7,281 bases of DNA from Anaerolineae bacterium. GTDB taxonomy: Bacteria; Chloroflexota; Anaerolineae; 4572-78; J111. Location of the stretch: positions 1-7,281 of the forward strand of contig JAGRBY010000369.1 in NCBI GenBank assembly GCA_020433835.1, written 5' to 3'. The position numbers and the translations under genes were made by a program. The notes beneath the pieces are model-generated. The model made no database searches. It worked only from the letters and a program-made list of their open reading frames with translations, and was not told the origin of the DNA. Shown here piece by piece: positions 1 to 6,116 of the stretch (the stretch's first letter is position 1; each line of letters starts with the position of its first letter).

Positions 1-1067
1 TGCTGATCATTCTCGGGATCATACTTGGTCTGGCAACGGTAGGTGCGGTTGCTTTCTTACTGCTCAACGGAGGTGGAGGTCTGCCTTTGCCTGATGCAGA
101 AGCTCCAACCCCTGCGCCACCTTCTACTGATGAAGAGGGCGGTATACCCACCACTCAGGTTATCGTCGCGCTTCAGCCCATTCCTCGAGGAGCTGAGTTT
201 GTAGCCGGTTCTATCGGACGACGTGATTGGCCAGCTAACAACGTTCCGCCTGAAGTAATTGCTGATGAAGCGGAGACAATTGGGAAGGTTGCCAAAACAG
301 AAATCGTTCAAGGTCAGGTTATTGTACGTAGTATGCTGGTTGACGTTGGGGTTGAGGGTGAAGCATCATTGAGTATCCCCCCCGGCAGGGTAGCTGTTGC
401 TTATCCTATCGATAGTCAGTCAAGTGTCTCGTATGCGGTTCAACGGGGTGACTCGGTTGATATATTGATCACGGCTTACTTCGCTGATGTTGACGAAGAG
501 TTTCAAACACCGTTACCAAACAAAACGCGATTCTTCTTCCCGGTATTTGATAATGAAACCGGCGCTCAAATTGGTCTTGAGTTGAGTGAAGAAATTGATG
601 AAGGTCGATTTGAGTTGGGCGCGGGTGATGTTGCGTCTATTGTCTTTCCAAGTACTACACAAATACCCAGACGTGTCGCCCAATTAACGGTTCAATCAGC
701 GAAAGTTTTAAGAATTGGTCCGTGGATTGATTTACCTCAACCGGCACCACCGGAAGATGGTAGTCCACCACCGCCACCACCACCACCAGACGTGGTGACG
801 CTGGCTGTTACGCCTCAAGATGCCTTGGTTCTTTACTGGATCCGTGAAAATGGTATCAATAGCGAAATGGCTTTGCGCGCTGCTGGTGAAGATGAGGCTG
901 ACCATCTCACAGAGGCGGTTACATTACAATACATGCTCACGCGCTTTAATATTGCTGTGCCGCCTAAAATCGAATTTATTATGATCCCTTCAATTTTCGA
1001 TCTGTTAGATCAGGCGGATAGTTTCCAGCAACAGCTTGAGGGTAATGTTTCCTCTCCTGAACAGTAA
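1..1067 (+). CDS. cpaB: Flp pilus assembly protein CpaB/RcpC (SAF domain), 5'-truncated by the window edge
   Basis: The reading frame is open to the left edge (first full codon at base 3), so the true start lies outside. A TTG at 87 is the first possible start inside the window, but using it would cut off a clear membrane helix encoded by about 3–65 (LIILGIILGLATVGAVAFLL). After the helix come a short Gly/Pro/acidic linker and a SAF-type domain (about 153–344, with IPRGAEF and VQGQVIVRSML). An RcpC-like beta domain follows from about 366 (SIPPGRVAVAYPID, then VQRGDSVDIL). A run of eight prolines (765–788) leads to a C-terminal segment with VTLAVTPQDALVLYWIRENG. CpaB/RcpC proteins are anchored in the cytoplasmic membrane and act on its outer side in Tad pilus assembly; in diderms they work with the secretin. 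No secretin gene follows here. The SAF domain alone also occurs in FlgA-like proteins, but the helix and the tad neighbours favour CpaB. Confidence 0.86.
   Translation, partial: LIILGIILGLATVGAVAFLLLNGGGGLPLPDAEAPTPAPPSTDEEGGIPTTQVIVALQPIPRGAEFVAGSIGRRDWPANNVPPEVIADEAETIGKVAKTEIVQGQVIVRSMLVDVGVEGEASLSIPPGRVAVAYPIDSQSSVSYAVQRGDSVDILITAYFADVDEEFQTPLPNKTRFFFPVFDNETGAQIGLELSEEIDEGRFELGAGDVASIVFPSTTQIPRRVAQLTVQSAKVLRIGPWIDLPQPAPPEDGSPPPPPPPPDVVTLAVTPQDALVLYWIRENGINSEMALRAAGEDEADHLTEAVTLQYMLTRFNIAVPPKIEFIMIPSIFDLLDQADSFQQQLEGNVSSPEQ
765..788 (+). repeat. CCN triplet repeat encoding eight consecutive prolines in cpaB
   Basis: Eight in-frame proline codons (seven CCA, one CCG) form a trinucleotide repeat between the RcpC-like domain and the C-terminal segment. 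It probably acts as a rigid linker. Runs of three or more prolines are known to stall ribosomes unless EF-P is present, and triplet runs can change length in frame by slippage. Confidence 0.8.
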
Positions 1068-1073
1068 TAAATT

Positions 1074-1126
1074 ATAAAGCTGCTCATACATAAAGGGAGA
1101 AAGTTTTCTTTTGTATGAGCCTTTAT
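1074..1126 (+). terminator. Long bulged hairpin between cpaB and cpaE (possible terminator, attenuator or processing site)
   Basis: The 3' arm CTTTTGTATGAGCCTTTAT (1108–1126) pairs along all 19 bases with three blocks on the 5' side: ATAAAG (1074–1079), GCTCATACA (1082–1090) and AAAG (1092–1095). Only bases 1080–1081 and 1091 bulge out, and the loop is 12 bases. It begins 7 bases after the cpaB stop codon. The sequence after it (TACTTT) is only moderately T-rich and the stem is AT-rich, so a classic Rho-independent terminator is not certain. Partial termination, an RNase III-type cleavage site or 3'-end protection of the cpaB message would all fit. The pairing is seen directly; the function is inferred. 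Confidence 0.5.
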
Positions 1127-1175
1127 TACTTTAAACTAAAAATCTTCTTTCAGTACAGGCCGGGATAATAATTAT

Positions 1176-2414
1176 ATGTCAGGATCCGTTACTCCTCTTC
1201 CGGATAGTTCAGGCGAACAAAAAATTCGCGTTTTGCTTGTTGATGATATCCCTGAAACTCGGGAAAACCTTCGTAAACTTCTTTTCTTTGAGTCGGATAT
1301 AGAAGTTGTTGGGGCGGCTACCAACGGCGAAGAAGGTGTTCAAATGGCCATTGAACTGAAGCCGGATATTGTGTTGATGGATATCAACATGCCCGGCATG
1401 GATGGCATCACCGCTAGCGAGCACATTAGCCAGCAATCACCCATTACCCAAATTATTATGATGTCTGTACAGGGCGAAGCCGATTATCTGCGCCGCTCAA
1501 TGCTGGCCGGCGCTCGAGAGTTTCTTATCAAGCCTTTCTCGAGTGATGAACTGGTTAGTAGTATTCGTCGGGTGTATCAGTTGGGAGCTAGCCGGCGTTT
1601 AGTAATGCCAACCCCTATCCCTGGAGCAGGAGGAGCCGCTGCTGGTAAGACAGCTGTCGAGTCCACGGGTAAAATTGTTAGTATATTTAGTTCTAAAGGG
1701 GGCGTTGGGTGTAGCACAATTGCTGTAAATTTGGCTATTGCATTGCAGCAAAACGCGGCTATTAAAGTAGCGGTTGTTGATACTAGCCTTCAATTTGGTG
1801 ATATAGGCGTTCTGTTAAATTTGTATGCCAGTCGAACTATTGCCGATTTAGCCTCTAATTCCGATGAACTTGACGATGAGCTTATTACCGATGTTTTTAT
1901 TCCGCATAGCTCCGGAGTTAAAGCCTTATTAGCTCCGCCTCGACCAGAAGTAGCTGATACCGTTACTCCTACCCTAATAAATGATATCCTAGAGCGCCTT
2001 CGACGTATGTTTGACGTTATCGTCGTTGATACAGGCAGTGTGTTAGATGATGTTGTCTTGAATGTTCTGGACTTATCTGATAAAATAATGGTAGTAACCA
2101 CACCCGAAATTCCGTCGATTAAAGACGCTAAATTGTTTTTTGAGGTTACTGAAGCGCTTGAATACGAGCGCGATCGTATTATGTTTGTCTTAAATAAGAC
2201 AGATAAGCGCATCAACATTCGGGCTGAAGATATAGAAGCAAACATAAAATATCCCATTAGAGGTCAGTTACCTCTCGATGAACGTGCAGTGACAACTTCG
2301 GTTAACCAAGGTGTGCCTTACGTTTTAAGCGACAAAAATGGGGTGCTAACAAAAGCTGTAACCCAGTTAGGTATGCAGTTACTGCGTTCTCTAAAAGATC
2401 AAGATGAAGCGTAG
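1176..2414 (+). CDS. cpaE: CpaE/TadZ-type pilus localisation ATPase: receiver domain fused to MinD-like domain
   Basis: The protein has 412 residues. Residues 17–135 form a response-regulator receiver with the acidic pair D23/D24, acceptor D69 (in VLMDINMPGMDG), S97 and K119 (in LIKPF), so it looks able to be phosphorylated. A Pro/Gly/Ala linker (about 136–164) leads to a MinD/ParA-family domain. That domain has a deviant P-loop SKGGVGCST (173–181), in which Cys replaces the usual second Lys, an A'-type segment VVDTSLQFGDIG (200–211) and a Walker B segment FDVIVVDTG (279–287). TadZ/CpaE proteins position the Tad machine in the cell, often at a pole. The start at 1176 leaves a short tail before the receiver. 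No good ribosome binding site is visible upstream; CCGGGA lies 10 bases before the ATG. The gene sits between cpaB and cpaF, as is usual for tadZ. A plain ParA or MinD is unlikely given the receiver and neighbours. Confidence 0.93.
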   Translation: MSGSVTPLPDSSGEQKIRVLLVDDIPETRENLRKLLFFESDIEVVGAATNGEEGVQMAIELKPDIVLMDINMPGMDGITASEHISQQSPITQIIMMSVQGEADYLRRSMLAGAREFLIKPFSSDELVSSIRRVYQLGASRRLVMPTPIPGAGGAAAGKTAVESTGKIVSIFSSKGGVGCSTIAVNLAIALQQNAAIKVAVVDTSLQFGDIGVLLNLYASRTIADLASNSDELDDELITDVFIPHSSGVKALLAPPRPEVADTVTPTLINDILERLRRMFDVIVVDTGSVLDDVVLNVLDLSDKIMVVTTPEIPSIKDAKLFFEVTEALEYERDRIMFVLNKTDKRINIRAEDIEANIKYPIRGQLPLDERAVTTSVNQGVPYVLSDKNGVLTKAVTQLGMQLLRSLKDQDEA

Positions 2415-2482
2415 TAACCGTTAATAGGTAGTAATAGCTCTTTATCAAAAGTATATTCAATTCTCGTATCCTCAGTTAAAAG

Positions 2483-2499
2483 CATCTATGATTTAGATG
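2483..2499 (+). other. Small hairpin in the cpaE–cpaF gap
   Basis: CATCTA (2483–2488) and TAGATG (2494–2499) are perfectly complementary around a 5-base loop. It lies inside the 193-bp AT-rich non-coding stretch 2415–2607. No T-run follows, so it is not a convincing terminator. The left arm overlaps a TATGAT hexamer (2487–2492) that resembles a -10 box, but no matching -35 box is visible. Could be chance. Confidence 0.3.
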
Positions 2500-2543
2500 G
2501 CATTCCGCTTGAACTGTTATTAAGTTTACCGACTACCCATTGT

Positions 2544-2597
2544 TTTCGATAAAAGAATAAGAAACGTGTATTTATAGAATATCCACAATTTCGATAA
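2544..2597 (+). repeat. Direct repeat TTTCGATAA upstream of cpaF
   Basis: Identical 9-base copies lie at 2544–2552 and 2589–2597, 45 bases apart, and each is followed by a purine-rich A/G stretch. The second copy runs into the ribosome binding site AAGAGGA (2596–2602) of cpaF. A protein bound there could affect transcription or translation of cpaF, but in AT-rich DNA this may be coincidence. Confidence 0.3.
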
Positions 2598-2602
2598 GAG
2601 GA
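2596..2602 (+). promoter_or_regulatory. Ribosome binding site of cpaF
   Basis: AAGAGGA, five bases before ATG 2608, supports the chosen cpaF start. Confidence 0.75.
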
Positions 2603-2607
2603 AAAAA

Positions 2608-4014
2608 ATGTCATTACTAAAACGTATTGAAAAAGGACCAGGCCAGCCCAGCACCCCGCGCGAGGCAAGTAAACAATCTTCAACATCAGCTTCAATTAGG
2701 TCAAAATCACCTGAAACACAAATCCGTCGTGCACCCAGTTCAACGCAAAAAGATGCTTTTAAGGAGTTGAAAGAACGTATTCAAGATAAACTCGTAGCGG
2801 AATTAGACCCGGCTATGGATATCACTCGTACAGATGAAGTCAGGCGGACTATTCAGGATATGTACGAGCAAATTTTAACACAAGAAAATATCATCCTTAG
2901 TCGTTCGGAAAGAGAAAGACTATTTGAGGGGATTGTAGCCGAAATCTTGGGGTTTGGCCCATTAGAGACATTATTGGCTGATGAAAATGTTAGCGAAATT
3001 ATGGTTAATGGCCCAGAAAAAGTTTTTATCGAACGGAAAGGGAAACTTACCCTTAGTAAAGTAAACTTTGAAAATAACGAACATGTTATGAAAGTTATCG
3101 ACAGAATTGTTTCCCCCCTAGGACGGCGTATTGATGAAAGCTCACCCATGGTTGATGCTCGTTTACCCGATGGTTCTCGGGTTAACGCTATTATCCCCCC
3201 CTTAGCCTTAAATGGCCCAACACTAACTATTCGTAAATTTGAAAAAGACCCCTTAACTATTGATGACTTAGTTCGTTTTGGCTCAATGTCAAATGAAACA
3301 GCTGAGTTTTTAAGGGCTTGTGTAATTGCCCGGTTAAATATTGTAGTATCAGGTGGTACCGGCTCTGGGAAAACGACTCTCCTTAACGTGTTGTCTTCTT
3401 TTATACCGGAAGATGAACGCATTATTACGGTAGAAAACGCGGCAGAATTGCAACTGCGTCAGGAACATGTGGTAACACTTGAATCTCGACCAGCCAATAT
3501 TGAAGGCAAAGGGGAAGTGTCTATTCAAGACCTGGTTATCAATACCCTTCGGATGCGCCCTGACCGTGTTGTGGTTGGAGAGTGTCGTGGCGGCGAAACC
3601 CTTGACATGTTACAGGCGATGAACACCGGGCACGATGGCAGCTTGACTACGGCTCACGCTAACAGCCCTCGCGATATGCTTTCGCGTTTGGAAACAATGT
3701 GTTTGATGGCCGGAATGGACTTGCCGGTTCGTGCTATTCGCGAACAAATTGCCTCGGCTGTCGATCTCATTGTTCAACAATCTCGTCTAAGAGATGGCAG
3801 CCGGAAAGTGATCAACGTCACCGAGATTCAAGGAATGGAAGGCGACGTAGTTGTTATGTCTGACATTTTTGTATTTGAACAACAAGGCATGGAAAACGGC
3901 AAAATTATTGGCCGTTTAAAACCAACCGGTATTCGTCCTAAATTCTACGAACGTATTGAGGCCGCAGGAATTAGCTTACCACCTAATATCTTTGGGGCAG
4001 CCGGCAGATTTTAA
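2608..4014 (+). CDS. cpaF: CpaF/TadA secretion motor ATPase (type II/IV secretion ATPase family)
   Basis: The protein has 468 residues. It opens with a low-complexity Ser/Thr/Lys/Pro-rich tail (about 1–48), then a helical N-terminal domain, then the RecA-like ATPase core. Walker A is GGTGSGKT (249–256), the Walker B region is [14 protein letters not shown] (317–330), and the His-box region is [20 protein letters not shown] (341–360). [10 protein letters not shown] (291–300) is typical of CpaF/TadA rather than PilB or GspE. The Asp-box position reads ENAAEL (276–281), with Asn where many relatives have Asp. CpaF forms a cytoplasmic hexamer that powers assembly, and in some species retraction, of Flp pili by acting on TadB/TadC. 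A strong ribosome binding site fixes the start. The 193-bp gap upstream could hold a separate promoter, though none is clear. The length is usual for the family. Confidence 0.97.
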   Translation: MSLLKRIEKGPGQPSTPREASKQSSTSASIRSKSPETQIRRAPSSTQKDAFKELKERIQDKLVAELDPAMDITRTDEVRRTIQDMYEQILTQENIILSRSERERLFEGIVAEILGFGPLETLLADENVSEIMVNGPEKVFIERKGKLTLSKVNFENNEHVMKVIDRIVSPLGRRIDESSPMVDARLPDGSRVNAIIPPLALNGPTLTIRKFEKDPLTIDDLVRFGSMSNETAEFLRACVIARLNIVVSGGTGSGKTTLLNVLSSFIPEDERIITVENAAELQLRQEHVVTLESRPANIEGKGEVSIQDLVINTLRMRPDRVVVGECRGGETLDMLQAMNTGHDGSLTTAHANSPRDMLSRLETMCLMAGMDLPVRAIREQIASAVDLIVQQSRLRDGSRKVINVTEIQGMEGDVVVMSDIFVFEQQGMENGKIIGRLKPTGIRPKFYERIEAAGISLPPNIFGAAGRF

Positions 4015-4033
4015 TAGCGAAGGGAAGCGTGGT

Positions 4034-4066
4034 ACGTTACAACATGTGTTGTTTAACGTGGAGGTG
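4034..4066 (+). promoter_or_regulatory. Hairpin abutting the tadB ribosome binding site
   Basis: ACGTT (4034–4038) plus ACAACA (4039–4044) pair with TGTTGT (4047–4052) and AACGT (4055–4059), with a 2-base bulge (4053–4054) and a tight loop. The stem ends exactly where the strong ribosome binding site GGAGGTG (4060–4066) begins, seven bases (counted from GGAGG) before ATG 4072. No T-run follows, so termination is unlikely. A hairpin here could block decay from the 3' side or adjust tadB translation relative to cpaF. The pairing is visible; the role is inferred. Confidence 0.5.
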
Positions 4067-4071
4067 AATCA

Positions 4072-5085
4072 ATGTATTTGGTAATTGGATTGTTAGTTGT
4101 ATTGACCATAGGTGTTTTGATTGCCGGAGTGTTTGTCTCCCGGCAGGGTGATACAGCTACTCAAAAGCGACTGGGCCAATTTGTGGGCGGCCTTGATGAT
4201 GAGAAAAGTAATGAGAAAGCAAAGAGCCAAAAGAAAGCCAGTACTCCCTCCGCTTTAACACAAAGTTTAGACCAGGTTTTAGAAGATCGTGGTATTGGAA
4301 AAGGTTTAGCAACCGATTTGGCTCGGGCTGACTTGAAAATTACCATCGCTGAATTCTGGGCTGTAAGTTTAATGTGCATGATTGCCGTAGCCGGACTCGC
4401 TTGGTTGATCTATGGCGGCTTCATTTTTCCTTTGGCCGGATTTATCGGGGGCTTCTTTTTACCAAAAATCTATGTGAAATCGCGGCAAAAGCGACGGATG
4501 AATGCTTTTAATGATCAGCTTGGTGATGGCATTACCTTAATGGCTAACGGGTTGCGGGCAGGTTATTCCCTCCTTCAAGCCATGGAAGCCGTCGGCAGGG
4601 AAATGCCCGACCCTATGTCCACCGAGTTTCGACGCGTGGTGCAAGAAATTGGTCTAGGTGTTGACAACGAGCGCGCCTTCAATAACTTGCTTCGCCGGGT
4701 GCCCAGTAGTGACTTAGATATGATGATCACCGCTATCAACGTTCAACAAGAAGTTGGTGGTAATCTATCTGAAATTTTAGAGATCATAGGTTTCGTAATT
4801 CGAGAGCGAGTTCGAATCAAGGGTGAAATCCAGGTGCTAACGGCTCAGGGACAGCTATCAGGCTATGTTATTTCATTCCTGCCCATTGTTCTTGGCTTGC
4901 TTCTTTACGCCATGAACGGTGAATATATTGGCCGTATGATTTTCTCGTGCGAGAGTAGGGGGATCGATGTTGATGCTGGTGGTCTCTGTTCGCAACCGTG
5001 CGGTTGGATTATGGTCGGTGTCGCACTTTTGGGTATCGCTTCAGGTTTTTATGCTATCCAAAAAATTGTCGATATTGATGTTTAA
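4072..5085 (+). CDS. tadB: Tad pilus inner-membrane platform protein TadB (type II secretion F family)
   Basis: The protein has 337 residues. Likely membrane segments are about 2–22, 95–130 (probably one long or two short helices around WLIYGGFIFPLAGFIGGFFL), 263–282 and 311–329. A charged Lys/Ser-rich cytoplasmic stretch covers about 41–60. The type II secretion F domain spans about 145–275, with NDQLGDGITLMANGLRAGYS (147–166) and QQEVGGNLSEILEIIGFVIR (225–244). The end, QKIVDID, is typical of TadB. TadB pairs with TadC to form the membrane platform on which CpaF acts. The loop between the last two helices (about 286–310) is longer than usual for the family and holds C293, C306 and C310. If the F domain is cytoplasmic, this loop faces outward. 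The ribosome binding site GGAGGTG fixes the start. Confidence 0.94.
   Translation: MYLVIGLLVVLTIGVLIAGVFVSRQGDTATQKRLGQFVGGLDDEKSNEKAKSQKKASTPSALTQSLDQVLEDRGIGKGLATDLARADLKITIAEFWAVSLMCMIAVAGLAWLIYGGFIFPLAGFIGGFFLPKIYVKSRQKRRMNAFNDQLGDGITLMANGLRAGYSLLQAMEAVGREMPDPMSTEFRRVVQEIGLGVDNERAFNNLLRRVPSSDLDMMITAINVQQEVGGNLSEILEIIGFVIRERVRIKGEIQVLTAQGQLSGYVISFLPIVLGLLLYAMNGEYIGRMIFSCESRGIDVDAGGLCSQPCGWIMVGVALLGIASGFYAIQKIVDIDV
4946..5002 (+). repeat. Probable 51-bp in-frame insertion in tadB bounded by CGTGCG direct repeats
   Basis: CGTGCG occurs at 4946–4951 and again at 4997–5002, exactly 51 bases (17 codons) apart and in the same codon phase. Removing one repeat unit joins IFSC directly to GWIM and restores a loop length closer to what I recall for TadB. 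The segment has partly complementary ends: TGCGAGAG (4948–4955) against CTCT (4984–4987) and CGCA (4991–4994), with a 3-base bulge. Each repeat also sits in its own short palindrome, TCTCGTGCGAGA (4943–4954) and CAACCGTGCGGTTG (4993–5006). This fits a tiny palindromic insertion with target duplication, or slippage. The repeats are seen; the insertion history is inferred. Confidence 0.45.
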
Positions 5086-5114
5086 TTGGGATGAAACAGT
5101 GATACGGATGGTCT

Positions 5115-5122
5115 GGGAGGAA
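5115..5122 (+). promoter_or_regulatory. Ribosome binding site of tadC
   Basis: GGGAGGAA, with GGAGG ending six bases before ATG 5127, is a strong site that fixes the tadC start. Confidence 0.8.
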
Positions 5123-5126
5123 TAAA

Positions 5127-6077
5127 ATGGGTCTGATTACAATGATACTCATCGGCGTTGTTGGTATTTCGTTAATTGCTGGTGCAGTTGTATTGGTTCG
5201 ATTTGGATTAAGTGCTACCGGTGGTGCAACAGGTAGCGATATTCAAAGTCGGCTCGAAGAATATGCCAGCCGTTCTGATGCTCCCCTCACCCTAGAAGAG
5301 ATTGAGCTGTCGCAACCCTTTAGCCAGCGTGTTGTAAGGCCCTTGCTTGTTGGGCTTTCCACCTTTTTTAGCCGCCTCTCCCCTTCAAAATCAAGAGAAG
5401 CAATGGAACTAAAACTCCAAATGGCTGGCAAACCCTATAACTGGGGGCCATCCGAATTTTTTGGCTTAAGAATTTTTGTCGCCATTATTTTGGGTGTACT
5501 CATCTTTCTACTGCTATTAATCTCACAATCGTTTCTGATAGCGGTTGTTGCGGCCGCAGTTGCCGCTCTTATGGGGTTTATGCTACCCTTATTATGGCTA
5601 CGTTCGAAAACCCGCAGACGACAAACGGAAATTATTAAAGCCCTGCCCGATGCATTAGATTTGCTGACCATTATTGTCGAGGCCGGCATGGGTTTTGACG
5701 GCGCTATGCAAAAAGTAGCTGAAAAATGGGATAACGAAATCAGCAAAGGCTTTGCCAAGGTCGTTCAAGAAATGCGGCTTGGCATTGTACGCCGCGATGC
5801 TCTGAAAAATATGGATGCCTCAATGGGAGTTCCCGATGTGACCACTTTCGTTGCTGCTATCGTCCAAGCCGAACAATTGGGGGTTAGTATCGCTAAAATT
5901 TTGCGCGTTCAGTCTGAGCAAATGCGTATCAAACGTCGGCAACGAGCTGAGGCAGAAGCCAACAAAGCGCCTATTAAAATGCTCTTCCCAATGGTTTTTC
6001 TCATTTTCCCGGCCTTATTCATTATTCTACTGGGGCCGGCTGCTTTAGTAATTATGGAAACCCGATTTAGTAACTAG
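5127..6077 (+). CDS. tadC: Tad pilus inner-membrane platform protein TadC (type II secretion F family)
   Basis: The protein has 316 residues, a normal TadC length. Membrane segments are likely at about 5–27, 113–133, 135–157 and 285–309. The F domain lies between the third and fourth, with the family signature ALPDALDLLTIIVEAGMGFD (172–191) and the C-terminal block RAEAEANKAPIKMLFPMVF (273–291). LRVQSEQMRIKRR (259–271) is a charged helix typical of TadC. It works beside TadB as the second platform subunit under the CpaF motor. It starts 41 bases after tadB and is surely co-transcribed. It ends in TAG at 6075–6077, and the next gene continues in the same frame after 13 sense codons. Confidence 0.95.
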   Translation: MGLITMILIGVVGISLIAGAVVLVRFGLSATGGATGSDIQSRLEEYASRSDAPLTLEEIELSQPFSQRVVRPLLVGLSTFFSRLSPSKSREAMELKLQMAGKPYNWGPSEFFGLRIFVAIILGVLIFLLLLISQSFLIAVVAAAVAALMGFMLPLLWLRSKTRRRQTEIIKALPDALDLLTIIVEAGMGFDGAMQKVAEKWDNEISKGFAKVVQEMRLGIVRRDALKNMDASMGVPDVTTFVAAIVQAEQLGVSIAKILRVQSEQMRIKRRQRAEAEANKAPIKMLFPMVFLIFPALFIILLGPAALVIMETRFSN

Positions 6078-6080
6078 TTA
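6071..6080 (+). repeat. Perfect palindrome TAACTAGTTA over the tadC stop codon
   Basis: This ten-base perfect palindrome contains the tadC TAG stop. Related TAAC-n-GTTA sequences follow cpaE (TAACCGTTA, 2415–2423) and the DUF192 gene (TTAACGTTAA, 6463–6472). They are too short for stable hairpins, and their meaning is unknown. Confidence 0.3.
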
Positions 6081-6116
6081 GCGGTTACCGGCTTATCTAC
6101 CTGTTCCTTCAATGTT

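Noticed and set aside
87..1067. TTG at 87 as the true start of cpaB
   Set aside because: The frame is open to the window edge and encodes a clear membrane helix before 87, as expected for CpaB; no ribosome binding site fits 87.
1790..2257. 155-residue open frame on the minus strand
   Set aside because: It lies wholly opposite cpaE, is Ser/Arg-rich with no recognisable domain and has no ribosome binding site; it is a shadow of the coding strand.
2509..2580. Promoter pairs such as TTGAAC (2509) or TTGTTT (2540) with TATAGA (2573)
   Set aside because: No pair has an acceptable 16–18 bp spacing, so no promoter is called in this gap.
2486..2695. Minus-strand open frame overlapping the cpaE–cpaF gap and the start of cpaF
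   Set aside because: It runs through the cpaF ribosome binding site and N-terminus, shows no domain and has no upstream ribosome binding site of its own.
2853..3422. 189-residue open frame on the minus strand
   Set aside because: It lies opposite the conserved cpaF gene, with unnatural composition and no domain; a shadow.
4034..4059. Hairpin before tadB as a transcription terminator
   Set aside because: No T-run follows, and the next bases are a strong ribosome binding site within a continuous operon.
4946..5002. tadB insertion as a frameshift or assembly error
   Set aside because: The extra 51 bases keep the frame, and family-typical sequence continues to the normal C-terminus, so an error is not needed to explain it.
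5435..5758. 107-residue open frame on the minus strand
   Set aside because: It lies opposite tadC, inside strongly conserved coding sequence; a shadow.
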